Shown one piece after another: positions 18,601 through 26,150 of a stretch of 49,161 nt of DNA; the stretch's first letter is position 1, and the number at the start of each line of letters is the position of its first letter. The notes below the pieces were generated by a model. The model did not search any database. It saw only the letters and a list, made by a program, of their open reading frames with translations, and was not told where the DNA came from. Source of the stretch: Bacteroidia bacterium (GTDB taxonomy: Bacteria > Bacteroidota > Bacteroidia > Bacteroidales > VadinHA17). Position numbers and translations under genes: made by a program. Location: the NCBI GenBank assembly GCA_026391555.1, contig JAPLEB010000030.1:1-49161 (forward strand), written 5' to 3'.

Positions 18601-19149
18601 ACCGAAGTTTATTCCAATACCGGAGGCCAGGCATCAAAATCAACACCTGCCGGAGCCGTTGCAAAATTTGCTGCATCAGGTAAAAAAATCCGTAAGAAAG
18701 ACCTTGGCCAGATGGCAATGAGTTACGGCTATGTATATGTTGCACAGGTTGCTATGGGGTCAAATAATGCACAGTATCTGAAAGCAATCAGAGAAGCAGA
18801 AACTTACCCGGGACCATCACTCATTATTGCTTATTCTCCATGCATTAATCATGGACTAATAAATGGCATGGGTAAAACTCAGGCACAAACCAAGGCGGCT
18901 GTTGAAGCAGGATACTGGCATAATTACAGGTTCAATCCGTTGCTTGAAGCTGAAGGTAAAAACCCCTTTACACTTGATTCAAAAGAGCCTGATTGGACCA
19001 AATTTCAGGATTTTCTTAAGTCAGAGGTACGTTATACTTCACTTATTCAATCATTCCCCGAGGAAGCCAAAAGACTCTTTATAGCTGCCGAAGAGAATGC
19101 CAAATGGAGATACAAATCATACCAGCGTTTAGCCGCAATGACATACTAA
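15622..19149 (+). CDS. nifJ: Pyruvate:ferredoxin (flavodoxin) oxidoreductase
   Basis: A 1175-residue single-chain enzyme that oxidises pyruvate to acetyl-CoA and CO2 and passes electrons to ferredoxin or flavodoxin; it marks anaerobic or microaerobic central metabolism. Domains run in the usual order: pyrimidine-binding domain from residue 1 (TCDGNQAAAHVAYMFSEVAC, with YPITPSS), transketolase C-terminal-like domain, gamma domain (about 410-600), ferredoxin domain with two [4Fe-4S] motifs (CIQCNQCSYVCPHAA near 690 and CTGCGNCADVCPSK near 746), and the thiamine-pyrophosphate domain (GACSGCGETPYIK, NATGCSS, GDGWAYDIGYGG near 966). Length is typical. It has its own -7 box and a hairpin terminator, so it is probably monocistronic. 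Confidence 0.97.
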   Translation: MGTKKFITCDGNQAAAHVAYMFSEVACIYPITPSSTMAEFIDEWAANGLKNIFGEQVKVVEMQSEAGAAGAVHGTLQAGALCTTYTCSQGLLLMIPNMYKIAGELLPGVFHVSARAIAAHALSIFGDHSDIYATRQTGFAMLASGSVQEIMDLAGVAHLSAIKSRVPFMHFFDGFRSSHEVQKIEYLDMEDLKKLIDLDALKRFRESALNPEHPVTRGTAQNPDIFFQAKEAVNKFYEPIPDIVNSYMAEIKKLTGREYKPFTYYGAPDAENIIVAMGSITETIKETIDYLREKGEKIGLISVHLYRPFSSKYFFDVFPSSVKRITVLDRTKEPGAEGEPLYLDVKGMFYDSSKKPVILGGIFGLSSKDTTPSMMMSVYKNMELKEPKNHFTVGIVDDVTFKSLPILPEINVCCTGTYSAKFYGLGSDGTVGANKNSIKIIGDSTDKYCQAYFAYDSKKSGGITVSHLRFGDKPIRSPYLVNTPDFVACHVPAYLEKYDMLKGLLRQGTFLLNSTWDVEETKHRLPDYMKKYMADNKINFYTINATLIAEQLGLGNRTNTIMQAAFFKVANVIPYEKAVTEMKIAIHKSYGKKGEVVVNMNYAAVDKGGEVIKIEIPSEWASIKITEKTDTRDIPAFVRDVVEPINRMKGDDLPVSAFSGREDGTFPAGTAAYEKRGIAVFSPEWQPGECIQCNQCSYVCPHAAIRPFLLTDEEVANAPEGTKVIQGVGGALKAYKFKIQLSVYDCTGCGNCADVCPSKNKALIMKPFETQLGEAVRWTYMHEKVGYKDTIADKFVNVKNSQFAQPLFEFSGACSGCGETPYIKAVTQLFGDRMIVANATGCSSIYGGSVPSTPYTYNKNGYGPAWGNSLFEDNAEYGLGLSIGVTKLKDRIASRMTESLLNGSLNGEMKAAFEEWLKAKDKGEASKVASEKVVAACSKDKSAVAKEILSLKQYLVKKSHWIIGGDGWAYDIGYGGLDHVIASGEDVNILVLDTEVYSNTGGQASKSTPAGAVAKFAASGKKIRKKDLGQMAMSYGYVYVAQVAMGSNNAQYLKAIREAETYPGPSLIIAYSPCINHGLINGMGKTQAQTKAAVEAGYWHNYRFNPLLEAEGKNPFTLDSKEPDWTKFQDFLKSEVRYTSLIQSFPEEAKRLFIAAEENAKWRYKSYQRLAAMTY

Positions 19150-19169
19150 TCTCTAATGTAAATATTAAA

Positions 19170-19195
19170 AGCCATCCTCAGAGGTGGCTTTTTTT
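19170..19195 (+). terminator. Rho-independent terminator after nifJ
   Basis: AGCCA then CCTC (19170-19179) pairs with GAGGTGGCT (19181-19189) with one bulged base, followed by seven T (19189-19195). Confidence 0.85.
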
Positions 19196-19197
19196 CG

Positions 19198-19205
19198 TAT
19201 TTTTG
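19198..19205 (+). promoter_or_regulatory. -7 box TATTTTTG for ruvX
   Basis: It matches TAnnTTTG 17 bases before the ruvX ATG and directly after the nifJ terminator. The -33 side would fall inside the terminator stem and has no TTTG, so this is a weaker call. Confidence 0.4.
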
Positions 19206-19221
19206 ATCCCTATAAAAGATT

Positions 19222-19662
19222 ATGGGCAGGATAATTGCAATAGACTATGGCACAAAAAGGATCGGACTGGCTGTTACAGATCCAATGCAAATATTTGCCT
19301 CACCCTTAAATACTGTCAGCCCAAAAGAATTTGACAGTTTTATTGAAGATTATCTTAAATCCGAAGAAGTTGATGCCTTTGTTATAGGATATCCTGTACA
19401 GATGAACAACCAGCCAAGTGAATCTGTTAAATATATAAACCCATTTATTAAGAAACTTAAGAAAGCATTTCCTGAAAAGCATTTCCACCTTGTTGATGAG
19501 AGATTCACTTCGCGGATGGCTTTCAGAACAATGATAGACGGAGGAGTGAAAAAGAAAGACAGGCAGGATAAATCGATGGTGGATAAAATAAGTGCCTCGA
19601 TCATTCTTCAGTCTTTCCTTGATAACAGATCAAATAATAAAGAAAATATAAAACTAAAATGA
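19222..19662 (+). CDS. ruvX: YqgF/RuvX family Holliday-junction resolvase-like nuclease
   Basis: A 146-residue RNase H-fold protein. It keeps the family's acidic active site in IAIDYGTKRIGLAVTDPMQ at the N-terminus and the VDERFTS motif in the C-terminal third. The E. coli homolog acts in pre-16S rRNA 5' processing; a Holliday-junction role has also been proposed. Its stop overlaps the def start by four bases (ATGA 19659-19662), so the two genes are coupled. Confidence 0.93.
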   Translation: MGRIIAIDYGTKRIGLAVTDPMQIFASPLNTVSPKEFDSFIEDYLKSEEVDAFVIGYPVQMNNQPSESVKYINPFIKKLKKAFPEKHFHLVDERFTSRMAFRTMIDGGVKKKDRQDKSMVDKISASIILQSFLDNRSNNKENIKLK

Positions 19663-20225
19663 CTTACCCCATTGTTGTTTACGGACATCCGGTATTAAGA
19701 AAGGTTGCGGAGGAGATTGATAAAGATTATCCCATGTTGAATCAAATCATAGAAGATCTATTTGAAACCATGTACCACTCTGAAGGGCTGGGCCTTGCAG
19801 CGCCACAAATTGGTAAGTCAATAAGAATATTTGTGATCGATGGCAAACCGGTAGCGGATGATGAGCCTGAACTGGCCGACTTTAAAAAAGTGTTCATTAA
19901 TGCTCATATTACAGAAAAGTGTGGCGATCTTCAACCTATGACTGAGGGCTGTTTAAGCATTCCCAATTTAAGGGAAGAAGTTAATCGCGAGTCGCATATC
20001 CGGATCAAATATTATGATGAGAACTGGGAGTATTGCGATGAGGTCTATGATGGATACAAGGCCAGAATAATCCAGCACGAATATGATCATCTCGACGGTA
20101 TCCTGTTCACTGATAAGGTTAGTCCTCTCAGAAAAAGGCTTATCAAAAGCAAGCTTACGGCTATAAGTAAAGGTAAGTTCGAAGCTGAATATAAGACAAT
20201 CCTACCCGGACAGAGGATAAAATGA
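19659..20225 (+). CDS. def: Peptide deformylase
   Basis: A 188-residue metalloenzyme that removes the formyl group from the starting methionine of new proteins. All three motifs are present: GLGLAAPQIG, EGCLSIP (metal cysteine) and QHEYDHLDG (two metal histidines and the catalytic glutamate). It is coupled to ruvX upstream. Its stop codon TGA (20223-20225) is also the first three bases of a 38-base near-perfect palindrome. Confidence 0.97.
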   Translation: MTYPIVVYGHPVLRKVAEEIDKDYPMLNQIIEDLFETMYHSEGLGLAAPQIGKSIRIFVIDGKPVADDEPELADFKKVFINAHITEKCGDLQPMTEGCLSIPNLREEVNRESHIRIKYYDENWEYCDEVYDGYKARIIQHEYDHLDGILFTDKVSPLRKRLIKSKLTAISKGKFEAEYKTILPGQRIK

Positions 20226-20260
20226 ATGTAGGGATTGGTCGCGACCGATCCCTGCATTCA
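20223..20260. repeat. 38-base palindrome (19-base-pair hairpin) overlapping the def stop codon
   Basis: The left half 20223-20241 and right half 20242-20260 are inverted copies with two mismatches, both T opposite G, so an RNA copy could pair fully with two G-U pairs. The centre reads GGTCGCGACC. On the plus strand it is followed by a mixed pyrimidine stretch, not a clean T tract. It looks like a dispersed palindromic element. Confidence 0.85.
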
Positions 20261-20307
20261 TTTCCAAACTTTTTCTTAACTTTATACTGTCTCATTAGCT
20301 GCAGACT

Positions 20308-22317
20308 GTGCTACATAAAGAAATTCCATTTCTACGTATTGGCCTGCCATTATGTGTTGGAATTATTTCAGGCCTTTACATCAAACCGGATACTATTTAC
20401 CTGGTAGTGACTTTTATTATTGTTATCGCAGGTTTCTTTACCAGTCTTTTTTACAATAAATACCAGACTAATCTGATCTTTGGTTACTCTCTGACAATTG
20501 CGCTATTTACCTGTGGTCTACTACTCTACACTGATGAAAAAAACTGTATAACAATCCTTAAACCGGAACAGGCATCGTTCTATTCTACCCTTTCCGACTA
20601 TCCCGAAGAAAAAGAGAATAGTTTCAGTTTAACGGTAAAGCTGAACAGAAAGATTACCCGGGATGGCACTGAAGCTGTTGAAGGATCCATGATACTATAT
20701 CATAAGAAAGATTCAATGGTAACTTCACTCCTGCCCGGCGATCTGCTGATTATTAAATGTACTCCTGTTGAAATTGTTAACAGAGGCAATCCGTATGAGT
20801 TTGATTACAAATTTTTTATGGAAAACCAGGGTATCAGGTATTACGCGTTTACCAGCAGCCGTGATATTACCAGCCATATTGTTCCCGATCACAGGAAGTT
20901 GATTCACAGGGCACTGATAATTAGGGAGAAGATTATATGGATGTATAAAGAGAGGGGTATCACCGGTGAAAGGCTGGCGCTGGTGGCAGCAATTACCCTT
21001 GGTCAGAAAAATATGCTCGACCCGGAACAAAAACAGAATTTCATTAAAGCCGGAGTGATGCATATCATGGCAGTATCAGGGCTTCATGCTGTAATTCTGA
21101 GTCTGTTTGTTTTCAATCTTCTATTCTTTATGAAGCGGAGATTCAACATCCTTAGGATATTAATAACAATTCTGATCCTTTGGTCATTTGCATTTGTTAC
21201 AGGGCTCACTCCATCTGTTTTGAGGGCAACTCTGATGTTTTCCTTCCTTCAGGCGGGCAACCTGATGAAGAGACGTGTAAACGGAATAAACTCGGTACTG
21301 GCTTCCGCATTTATTCTGATCCTCATAAAACCATCCGTAATATTCGATGCCGGATTCCTGCTTTCATATTCAGCTGTGATTTATATTATCAGTTTCTACC
21401 AGGACTTCTATCTAAAGCTGCAATTCAAAAACCGGCTACCGGATAAGATATGGCAATCGGCTGTTGTGACCATTGTAGCCCAGGCAGGTACACTTCCTCT
21501 TACAATAATGCTATTCAACAGGTTCCCGACATACTTTATCCTGACAAATATCATAATAGTACCACTTTCATCATTGCTTATTGTAACAGGATGCCTTGTT
21601 CCATTGACATTCCCTATCCGGTTTCTTTCACAATTTATTGGATCAATCCTTAATTTTCTTACAGGGCTCACTGAACTGCTTACCGCGAAAGCCTCATCCC
21701 TGCCCTGGTCAACTATTGATAATATCGGCATGTCAACTGTTGAATGCATTCTGCTTACCGGAACAATTTTTCTTTTCAGCTATTTCCTGTTGAAGAAACA
21801 ATCCTTTTCAATTTGTTATCCTCTTGCAGTACTTCTCCTTTTTGTCATAGCAAGTACTGTTATGGAAATTAAGACGAGAACCACCTATGAATTAATAGTC
21901 TATAATACACCTGGTTCATCAACGATCGGAATCAGAACAGGTAAGATGCTTAACCTTTATGCTGATACCTCTCTGGCAGCGCCGGAAGTAAAAAGACATT
22001 GTGCCACTCTCGGACTTAAGATAAAAACAAATACGTTAAAAAATAAGTTCTATTGTATCAGGGCTGGTGAAAAAAAAATATTAATATGCAACTCACTTAA
22101 TAATAATATTTTGCAAAACTTTATACCTGATATTGTGATTCTCACAGGTTTACGACCTGAAATTGAAAACCACTTATCTTCCAGGCAACCCCCGGAAACA
22201 TTAATTATATCATCTGCAGCAGTTTCAGGTTTTTGTATTCCACAACAGATGAATTTTGCCGGTACAGATACCGTACATCTGGTAAGGAAGTCAGGGGCAT
22301 TTATTAAAAAGATATGA
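20308..22317 (+). CDS. ComEC/Rec2-family membrane channel protein
   Basis: A 669-residue polytopic membrane protein of the DNA-uptake channel family. N-terminal helices lead into an OB-fold-like DUF4131 region (about 60-200), then the competence core with MHIMAVSGLHAVILSLFVF and a long run of membrane helices (about 250-510). The C-terminal 150 residues sit where the metallo-beta-lactamase-like domain normally is, but no HxHxDH motif is visible, so this domain looks degenerate or absent. The start is GTG 20308; no ATG is better placed. A ComEA-like gene lies at 27799-28653, which fits a DNA-uptake role. Confidence 0.88.
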   Translation: MLHKEIPFLRIGLPLCVGIISGLYIKPDTIYLVVTFIIVIAGFFTSLFYNKYQTNLIFGYSLTIALFTCGLLLYTDEKNCITILKPEQASFYSTLSDYPEEKENSFSLTVKLNRKITRDGTEAVEGSMILYHKKDSMVTSLLPGDLLIIKCTPVEIVNRGNPYEFDYKFFMENQGIRYYAFTSSRDITSHIVPDHRKLIHRALIIREKIIWMYKERGITGERLALVAAITLGQKNMLDPEQKQNFIKAGVMHIMAVSGLHAVILSLFVFNLLFFMKRRFNILRILITILILWSFAFVTGLTPSVLRATLMFSFLQAGNLMKRRVNGINSVLASAFILILIKPSVIFDAGFLLSYSAVIYIISFYQDFYLKLQFKNRLPDKIWQSAVVTIVAQAGTLPLTIMLFNRFPTYFILTNIIIVPLSSLLIVTGCLVPLTFPIRFLSQFIGSILNFLTGLTELLTAKASSLPWSTIDNIGMSTVECILLTGTIFLFSYFLLKKQSFSICYPLAVLLLFVIASTVMEIKTRTTYELIVYNTPGSSTIGIRTGKMLNLYADTSLAAPEVKRHCATLGLKIKTNTLKNKFYCIRAGEKKILICNSLNNNILQNFIPDIVILTGLRPEIENHLSSRQPPETLIISSAAVSGFCIPQQMNFAGTDTVHLVRKSGAFIKKI

Positions 22318-22369
22318 CCAGTTCAAAAATAAAAATCAGAATAAACTTAAGTATTAAGCTATTTATCTC

Positions 22370-22377
22370 TAATTTTG
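22370..22377 (+). promoter_or_regulatory. -7 box TAATTTTG for the trkA-trkH operon
   Basis: It matches TAnnTTTG with a transcription start near 22384, 18 bases before the trkA ATG at 22402. It supports that ATG over an upstream TTG. Confidence 0.45.
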
Positions 22378-22401
22378 TCATGTTTTTCAATAAAATTTTC
22401 A

Positions 22402-23742
22402 ATGAGAATAATAATTGCCGGAGCAGGTGAAGTTGGGACGCATCTTGCGAAGATGTTATCGAATGAAAATCATGAAATTATTATTATCGATCCGGAGGAG
22501 GCCCGACTTAAGCCCATTGACAGCACACTGGATGTTTTGACGCATGAGGGTTCTGCCACATCTATAAAGATGCTGCAGGACTCACTCATCAAAAAAACAG
22601 ATCTGTTTATTGCTGTAACACCGTCTGAAGATACCAATATTGTATCTTCAATTCTCGCGAAAAGGTTTGGAGCCCTCAAAACTATAGCTCGTATTGACAA
22701 TATTGACTACCTTGAGGATTCCACTTTAGACTTTTTTAAGTCTATTGGTATCGATTCGCTAATCTATCCGGAACTCATTGCTGCACGTGAGGTACTCGGA
22801 CTGCTTCATGAGACCGGGGCAACTGATTTTATGGAGTTTTCAGGCGGCAAACTGCTAATGTATGTTCAGAAGCTTGATGAAAAAGCGCCCATCCTGAACA
22901 AAACTCTGCAGGAAATTTCTGTCATTCACAGAACTGATAAATACAGGGCTGTTGCAATCAAACGGGCTGACAAAACCATCATCCCGAGAGGAAATGAGCA
23001 ATTTCACATTGGAGATAAGGTGTATGTTATTTCTACGCATGAAGGAATTGATGAGATGATGAAAACATCCGGGAAGGAGAATTTTGAAGCTAAAAGTATC
23101 ATGATACTCGGGGGCAGCAAAATCGGTAAGCTTGTAGCAATGTATATGCAGAAAACATGTGAGGTGAAGTTAATAGATCCAGATATTAAAAAATGTGAAG
23201 ATCTCGCTGAGATTCTTGATAATACCCTCATCATTAACGGCGATGGCCGTAATGTTGATCTTCTTGAACAGGAAGGTATAACGAAAATGGATGCTTTTGT
23301 TGCAGTTACCGGTAATTCTGAGACGAATATCCTGTCTTGCCTTCTTGCAAAAAAGATGGGGGTAAAAAAGACAATCGCTGAAGTTGAGAATATGGAGTAC
23401 ATAAACCTTGCAGAAAACTCCGGTATTGACACTATCATCAATAAAAAGATAGCTGCAGCAAGCAGGATTTTCAGACACACTACTAATCCTAATGTAACTC
23501 AGGTTAAATGTATGACGGGAACTGATGCAGAAGTTCTTGAATTCAATGTTCCTGCAAACTCAAAAATCACTAAGGGTACTCTCAGGAGCATTGATTTCCC
23601 GAAAGATGCCATCGTTGGAGGCGGAACCAGGGATGGAGTGCCATTCATTGCTACGGGCGATACGATGATAAAAGCAAACGACAAGGTTGTTGTTTTTACC
23701 TTACCTTCAGCCTACGAGACACTTTCGAAATATTTTACCTGA
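22402..23742 (+). CDS. trkA: Trk potassium uptake protein TrkA
   Basis: A 446-residue cytoplasmic regulator of potassium uptake. It has two NAD-binding RCK domains (GAGEVGTHLA near the N-terminus and ILGGSKIGKLVA near residue 235), each followed by a TrkA_C domain (about 135-215 and 365-446). ATG 22402 gives the standard MRIIIAGAGEVG start and normal length; an in-frame TTG at 22375 adds nine non-family residues. It is followed six bases later by trkH, its membrane partner. Confidence 0.94.
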   Translation: MRIIIAGAGEVGTHLAKMLSNENHEIIIIDPEEARLKPIDSTLDVLTHEGSATSIKMLQDSLIKKTDLFIAVTPSEDTNIVSSILAKRFGALKTIARIDNIDYLEDSTLDFFKSIGIDSLIYPELIAAREVLGLLHETGATDFMEFSGGKLLMYVQKLDEKAPILNKTLQEISVIHRTDKYRAVAIKRADKTIIPRGNEQFHIGDKVYVISTHEGIDEMMKTSGKENFEAKSIMILGGSKIGKLVAMYMQKTCEVKLIDPDIKKCEDLAEILDNTLIINGDGRNVDLLEQEGITKMDAFVAVTGNSETNILSCLLAKKMGVKKTIAEVENMEYINLAENSGIDTIINKKIAAASRIFRHTTNPNVTQVKCMTGTDAEVLEFNVPANSKITKGTLRSIDFPKDAIVGGGTRDGVPFIATGDTMIKANDKVVVFTLPSAYETLSKYFT

Positions 23743-23748
23743 CCGTTT

Positions 23749-25197
23749 ATGATCAACTTCAGGATTATAGCCAGGGTTTTCAGCCTGCTGCTCATTTTTG
23801 AAGGTTTGTTCATGCTGGTTTCTACAGCTGTATCCCTTTTATACCAGGAGCAAGCTGCATCTTGTTTTTTCTATTCCGCTCTTATTACAGTAGTTACCGG
23901 GGTTATCATTTTCACTCCCCTGCGTAATGAGGAGAGGATTTATGGAAACAAGGAGGGATATATTATTGTCACCGGTATCTGGGTTATTTTCAGTCTTTTT
24001 GGCACATTGCCATTTATCTTAAGCGGCTCAATTAATAGTTTTGGAGACGCTTTTTTCGAATCTATGTCAGGTTTCACAACCACAGGTGCCACTATTCTTA
24101 CCGATATTGAATCTTTGCCACATGGTATCCTTTTCTGGAGAAGCCTTACACAGTGGCTTGGAGGAATTGGAATAATATTTATTTCGCTGTCTGCTTTTCC
24201 GTTTTTCAGATCAATTAATATCCAGCTTACTGCAACTGAGTTTTCGGGTCAGCCGACTGATAAGATCCATCCCCGGATTAAAGATGCAGCAAAACGGCTT
24301 GTTACCATTTATTTCCTTTTGACTCTTGCAGAAGTTATATTGCTGATATTCGGAGGTATGCCGGTTTTTGATGCAGTTTGCCATTCCTTCTCAACCCTGT
24401 CTACAGGAGGCTTTTCAACACGAAATGATGGAATTGCAGCATTCACCTCACCATATATAATGATAGTAATAATTCTATTTATGTTTATTGCAGGAACCAA
24501 CCTGACATTAGTTTACTTTGGGCTGAAGGGGAATTTTAAGAAGATCTTTGGTAATAACGAATTCGTTTTTTACACACTGATTTGCCTTATTTTTGCATTG
24601 ATAGGCTCCTCTGTCCTCTATTATAAAGAAGGTTTTTCTTTAGGCAAAGCTATTCTTGATGGAGCTTTCCATGTTGTTTCAATTATTACTACAACTGGAT
24701 TTTACACACAGGACTATAACCTCTGGGGCAATATAATATTAATCACTTTTTTCATCCTGATGTTTACCGGAGGAACTGCCGGATCGACCAGCGGAGGCAT
24801 TAAAATTGTCAGACTTCTTTTGATCACAAAAAATAGCCGGCAGGAATTAAAAAGACTAATTCACCCAAATGCTTTTATACCTGTACGGCTCGGTAAACAT
24901 ATTATTCCACAAAGCACTATATATAACCTATTAGTATTCATTACATTATATTTGATATTTATATGCTTTGGAACATTTATCATTTCAATCATGGGTTATG
25001 ATATGATCACCGCCTTTAGCACATCCGCATCTATGCTGGGAAATATTGGTCCGGGATTAGGAACATTCGGACCTTTTACAAACTATTCTGCCGTTCCTAT
25101 GGCAGGCAAATGGTTTTTATCGGGATTAATGCTTTTAGGAAGGCTTGAATTACTTACTGTTATGATACTGTTTACAAGAAATTTTTACAAGCACTGA
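23749..25197 (+). CDS. trkH: Trk potassium uptake protein TrkH
   Basis: A 482-residue inner-membrane potassium channel subunit with four M-P-M repeats. The four selectivity loops are visible: MSGFTTTGAT, FSTLSTGGFST, SIITTTGFYTQ and SMLGNIGPGLG. It forms an operon with trkA. The gene ends three bases before the convergent 25201-25815 gene. Confidence 0.94.
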   Translation: MINFRIIARVFSLLLIFEGLFMLVSTAVSLLYQEQAASCFFYSALITVVTGVIIFTPLRNEERIYGNKEGYIIVTGIWVIFSLFGTLPFILSGSINSFGDAFFESMSGFTTTGATILTDIESLPHGILFWRSLTQWLGGIGIIFISLSAFPFFRSINIQLTATEFSGQPTDKIHPRIKDAAKRLVTIYFLLTLAEVILLIFGGMPVFDAVCHSFSTLSTGGFSTRNDGIAAFTSPYIMIVIILFMFIAGTNLTLVYFGLKGNFKKIFGNNEFVFYTLICLIFALIGSSVLYYKEGFSLGKAILDGAFHVVSIITTTGFYTQDYNLWGNIILITFFILMFTGGTAGSTSGGIKIVRLLLITKNSRQELKRLIHPNAFIPVRLGKHIIPQSTIYNLLVFITLYLIFICFGTFIISIMGYDMITAFSTSASMLGNIGPGLGTFGPFTNYSAVPMAGKWFLSGLMLLGRLELLTVMILFTRNFYKH

Positions 25198-25200
25198 TTT

Positions 25201-25815
25201 TCACAATTCGAGAACTCCAAGCCCCTGCCTTACAATTTCTATTTCTTCTCCTGTACAGTCGACAATTGTGGAAGCTTCGTTTTTACCAAAACCACCATCT
25301 ATAACAGCGTCAGTAAAATCGCTAAACTTTTCATAAATAAGTTCCGGGTCGGTAGTATACTCAATAACCTCGTCCTGGTCGTGTATTGATGTTGTAATGA
25401 TCGGTCGTCCAAGCTCCCGTACCAGTTCCAGAACAATGTTATTGTCGGGGATTCTGATACCAACTGTCTTTTTCTTATTCTTAAACAATTTAGGAATCTG
25501 ATTATTTGCCTGTACGATGAATGTAAATGGTCCGGGAAGGTTTCTTTTCAGCAGTTTAAATATTGTATTATCCCTGATTATGGTATATTCCGAGAGCTGG
25601 CTCATATCATGAAAGATGAGTGACAGTTCCGGATTTTTCGGGTTTAACCCCTTAAAACGTGCTATCTTTTCAATTGATCTTGTTGCCCGGATATCGCACC
25701 CCATAGCATATACGGTATCGGTAGGATAAATGATAATCCCTCCATCTTCAAGCAGATCAACAATCTGCCTGATATACTTATGGTTTGGATTTTCGTTATA
25801 TATGCGTATAAGCAT
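25201..25815 (-). CDS. YrdC-fold protein, threonylcarbamoyl-AMP synthase family (YciO/Sua5-like)
   Basis: A 204-residue YrdC-fold protein. The family makes threonylcarbamoyl-AMP for the t6A modification of tRNA. The core is visible in GGIIIYPTDTVYAMGCDIRA, LPGPFTFIVQA, VGIRIPDN and GEASTIVD-like FGKNEASTIVDCTG. The block KGLNPKNPELSLI resembles the YciO branch, in which synthase activity is uncertain, more than TsaC. It could be the only copy, in which case it would carry the t6A function. It reads toward trkH and starts just downstream of the SRP RNA gene. Confidence 0.85.
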   Translation of the reverse strand: MLIRIYNENPNHKYIRQIVDLLEDGGIIIYPTDTVYAMGCDIRATRSIEKIARFKGLNPKNPELSLIFHDMSQLSEYTIIRDNTIFKLLKRNLPGPFTFIVQANNQIPKLFKNKKKTVGIRIPDNNIVLELVRELGRPIITTSIHDQDEVIEYTTDPELIYEKFSDFTDAVIDGGFGKNEASTIVDCTGEEIEIVRQGLGVLEL

Positions 25816-25837
25816 CTGGTGCTCAGAATTTGCATAC

Positions 25838-25870
25838 CCCCCACCCCCCTGAGGGGATTTGGGGGTAAAA
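25838..25870 (-). repeat. GC-rich core element next to the SRP RNA gene
   Basis: Read on the minus strand it goes from ACCCCCAAATCCCC through a short CAGGGG turn to GGTGGGGGG. It is the same kind of core (AATCCCC, short hairpin, GGGGTGGG) seen at 38543-38601, 41880-41925 and 43151-43198. It lies directly after the SRP RNA T tract. Confidence 0.6.
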
Positions 25871-25875
25871 AAAAA

Positions 25876-25974
25876 GGGTAAGCTCCTTATATCGCACCGC
25901 TACAACTGCCTACCCTTGCTACCTTCCGATCCTGGGGGAGTTCAGCAGGAGCTGGTCGTATAAGACTTACCCCC
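25876..25974 (-). ncRNA. ffs: Signal recognition particle RNA (small bacterial type)
   Basis: On the minus strand the conserved SRP apical motif is plain: CTGAACTCCCCCAGG then ATCGGAAGGTAGCAAGGG. The ends pair (GGGTAAG near 25973-25967 with CTTACCC near 25882-25876, and TCTTATA with TATAAGG), giving one long hairpin of about 99 bases. A run of nine T (25875-25867 on the minus strand) follows and would end transcription. The RNA joins Ffh in targeting membrane proteins. A consensus promoter sits just upstream (25977-26007). Confidence 0.95.
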
Positions 25975-25976
25975 GA

Positions 25977-26007
25977 CAAAAGTACAATATTTTCAGAATC
26001 CGGCAAA
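25977..26007 (-). promoter_or_regulatory. Consensus Bacteroidota promoter of the SRP RNA gene
   Basis: On the minus strand TTTG (26007-26004), 19 bases, TACTTTTG (25984-25977). Both elements and the spacing fit the primary sigma factor's promoter, and the predicted transcription start falls at the 5' end of the SRP RNA. Confidence 0.9.
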
Positions 26008-26099
26008 ATAATTATTCTAATTTAACAACAGAGTAGGTTCAACTCGCAAATGCAACTTTATTAATTGAATTTACACAGCTCTCATTTCTATTTTTACAT

Positions 26100-26124
26100 T
26101 ATATTTGTTGTTAATCAATTAACA
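26100..26124 (+). promoter_or_regulatory. -7 box and inverted repeat upstream of the DUF4199 gene
   Basis: TATATTTG at 26100-26107 matches TAnnTTTG. Directly after it, TGTTAAT (26109-26115) and ATTAACA (26118-26124) form a perfect inverted repeat with a 2-base centre, placed over the expected transcription start. No TTTG is seen at the -33 distance. The repeat may be an operator. The rest of 26009-26150 shows nothing else. Confidence 0.45.
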
Positions 26125-26150
26125 TATCTAAAACTCTAATAACTTAAATT

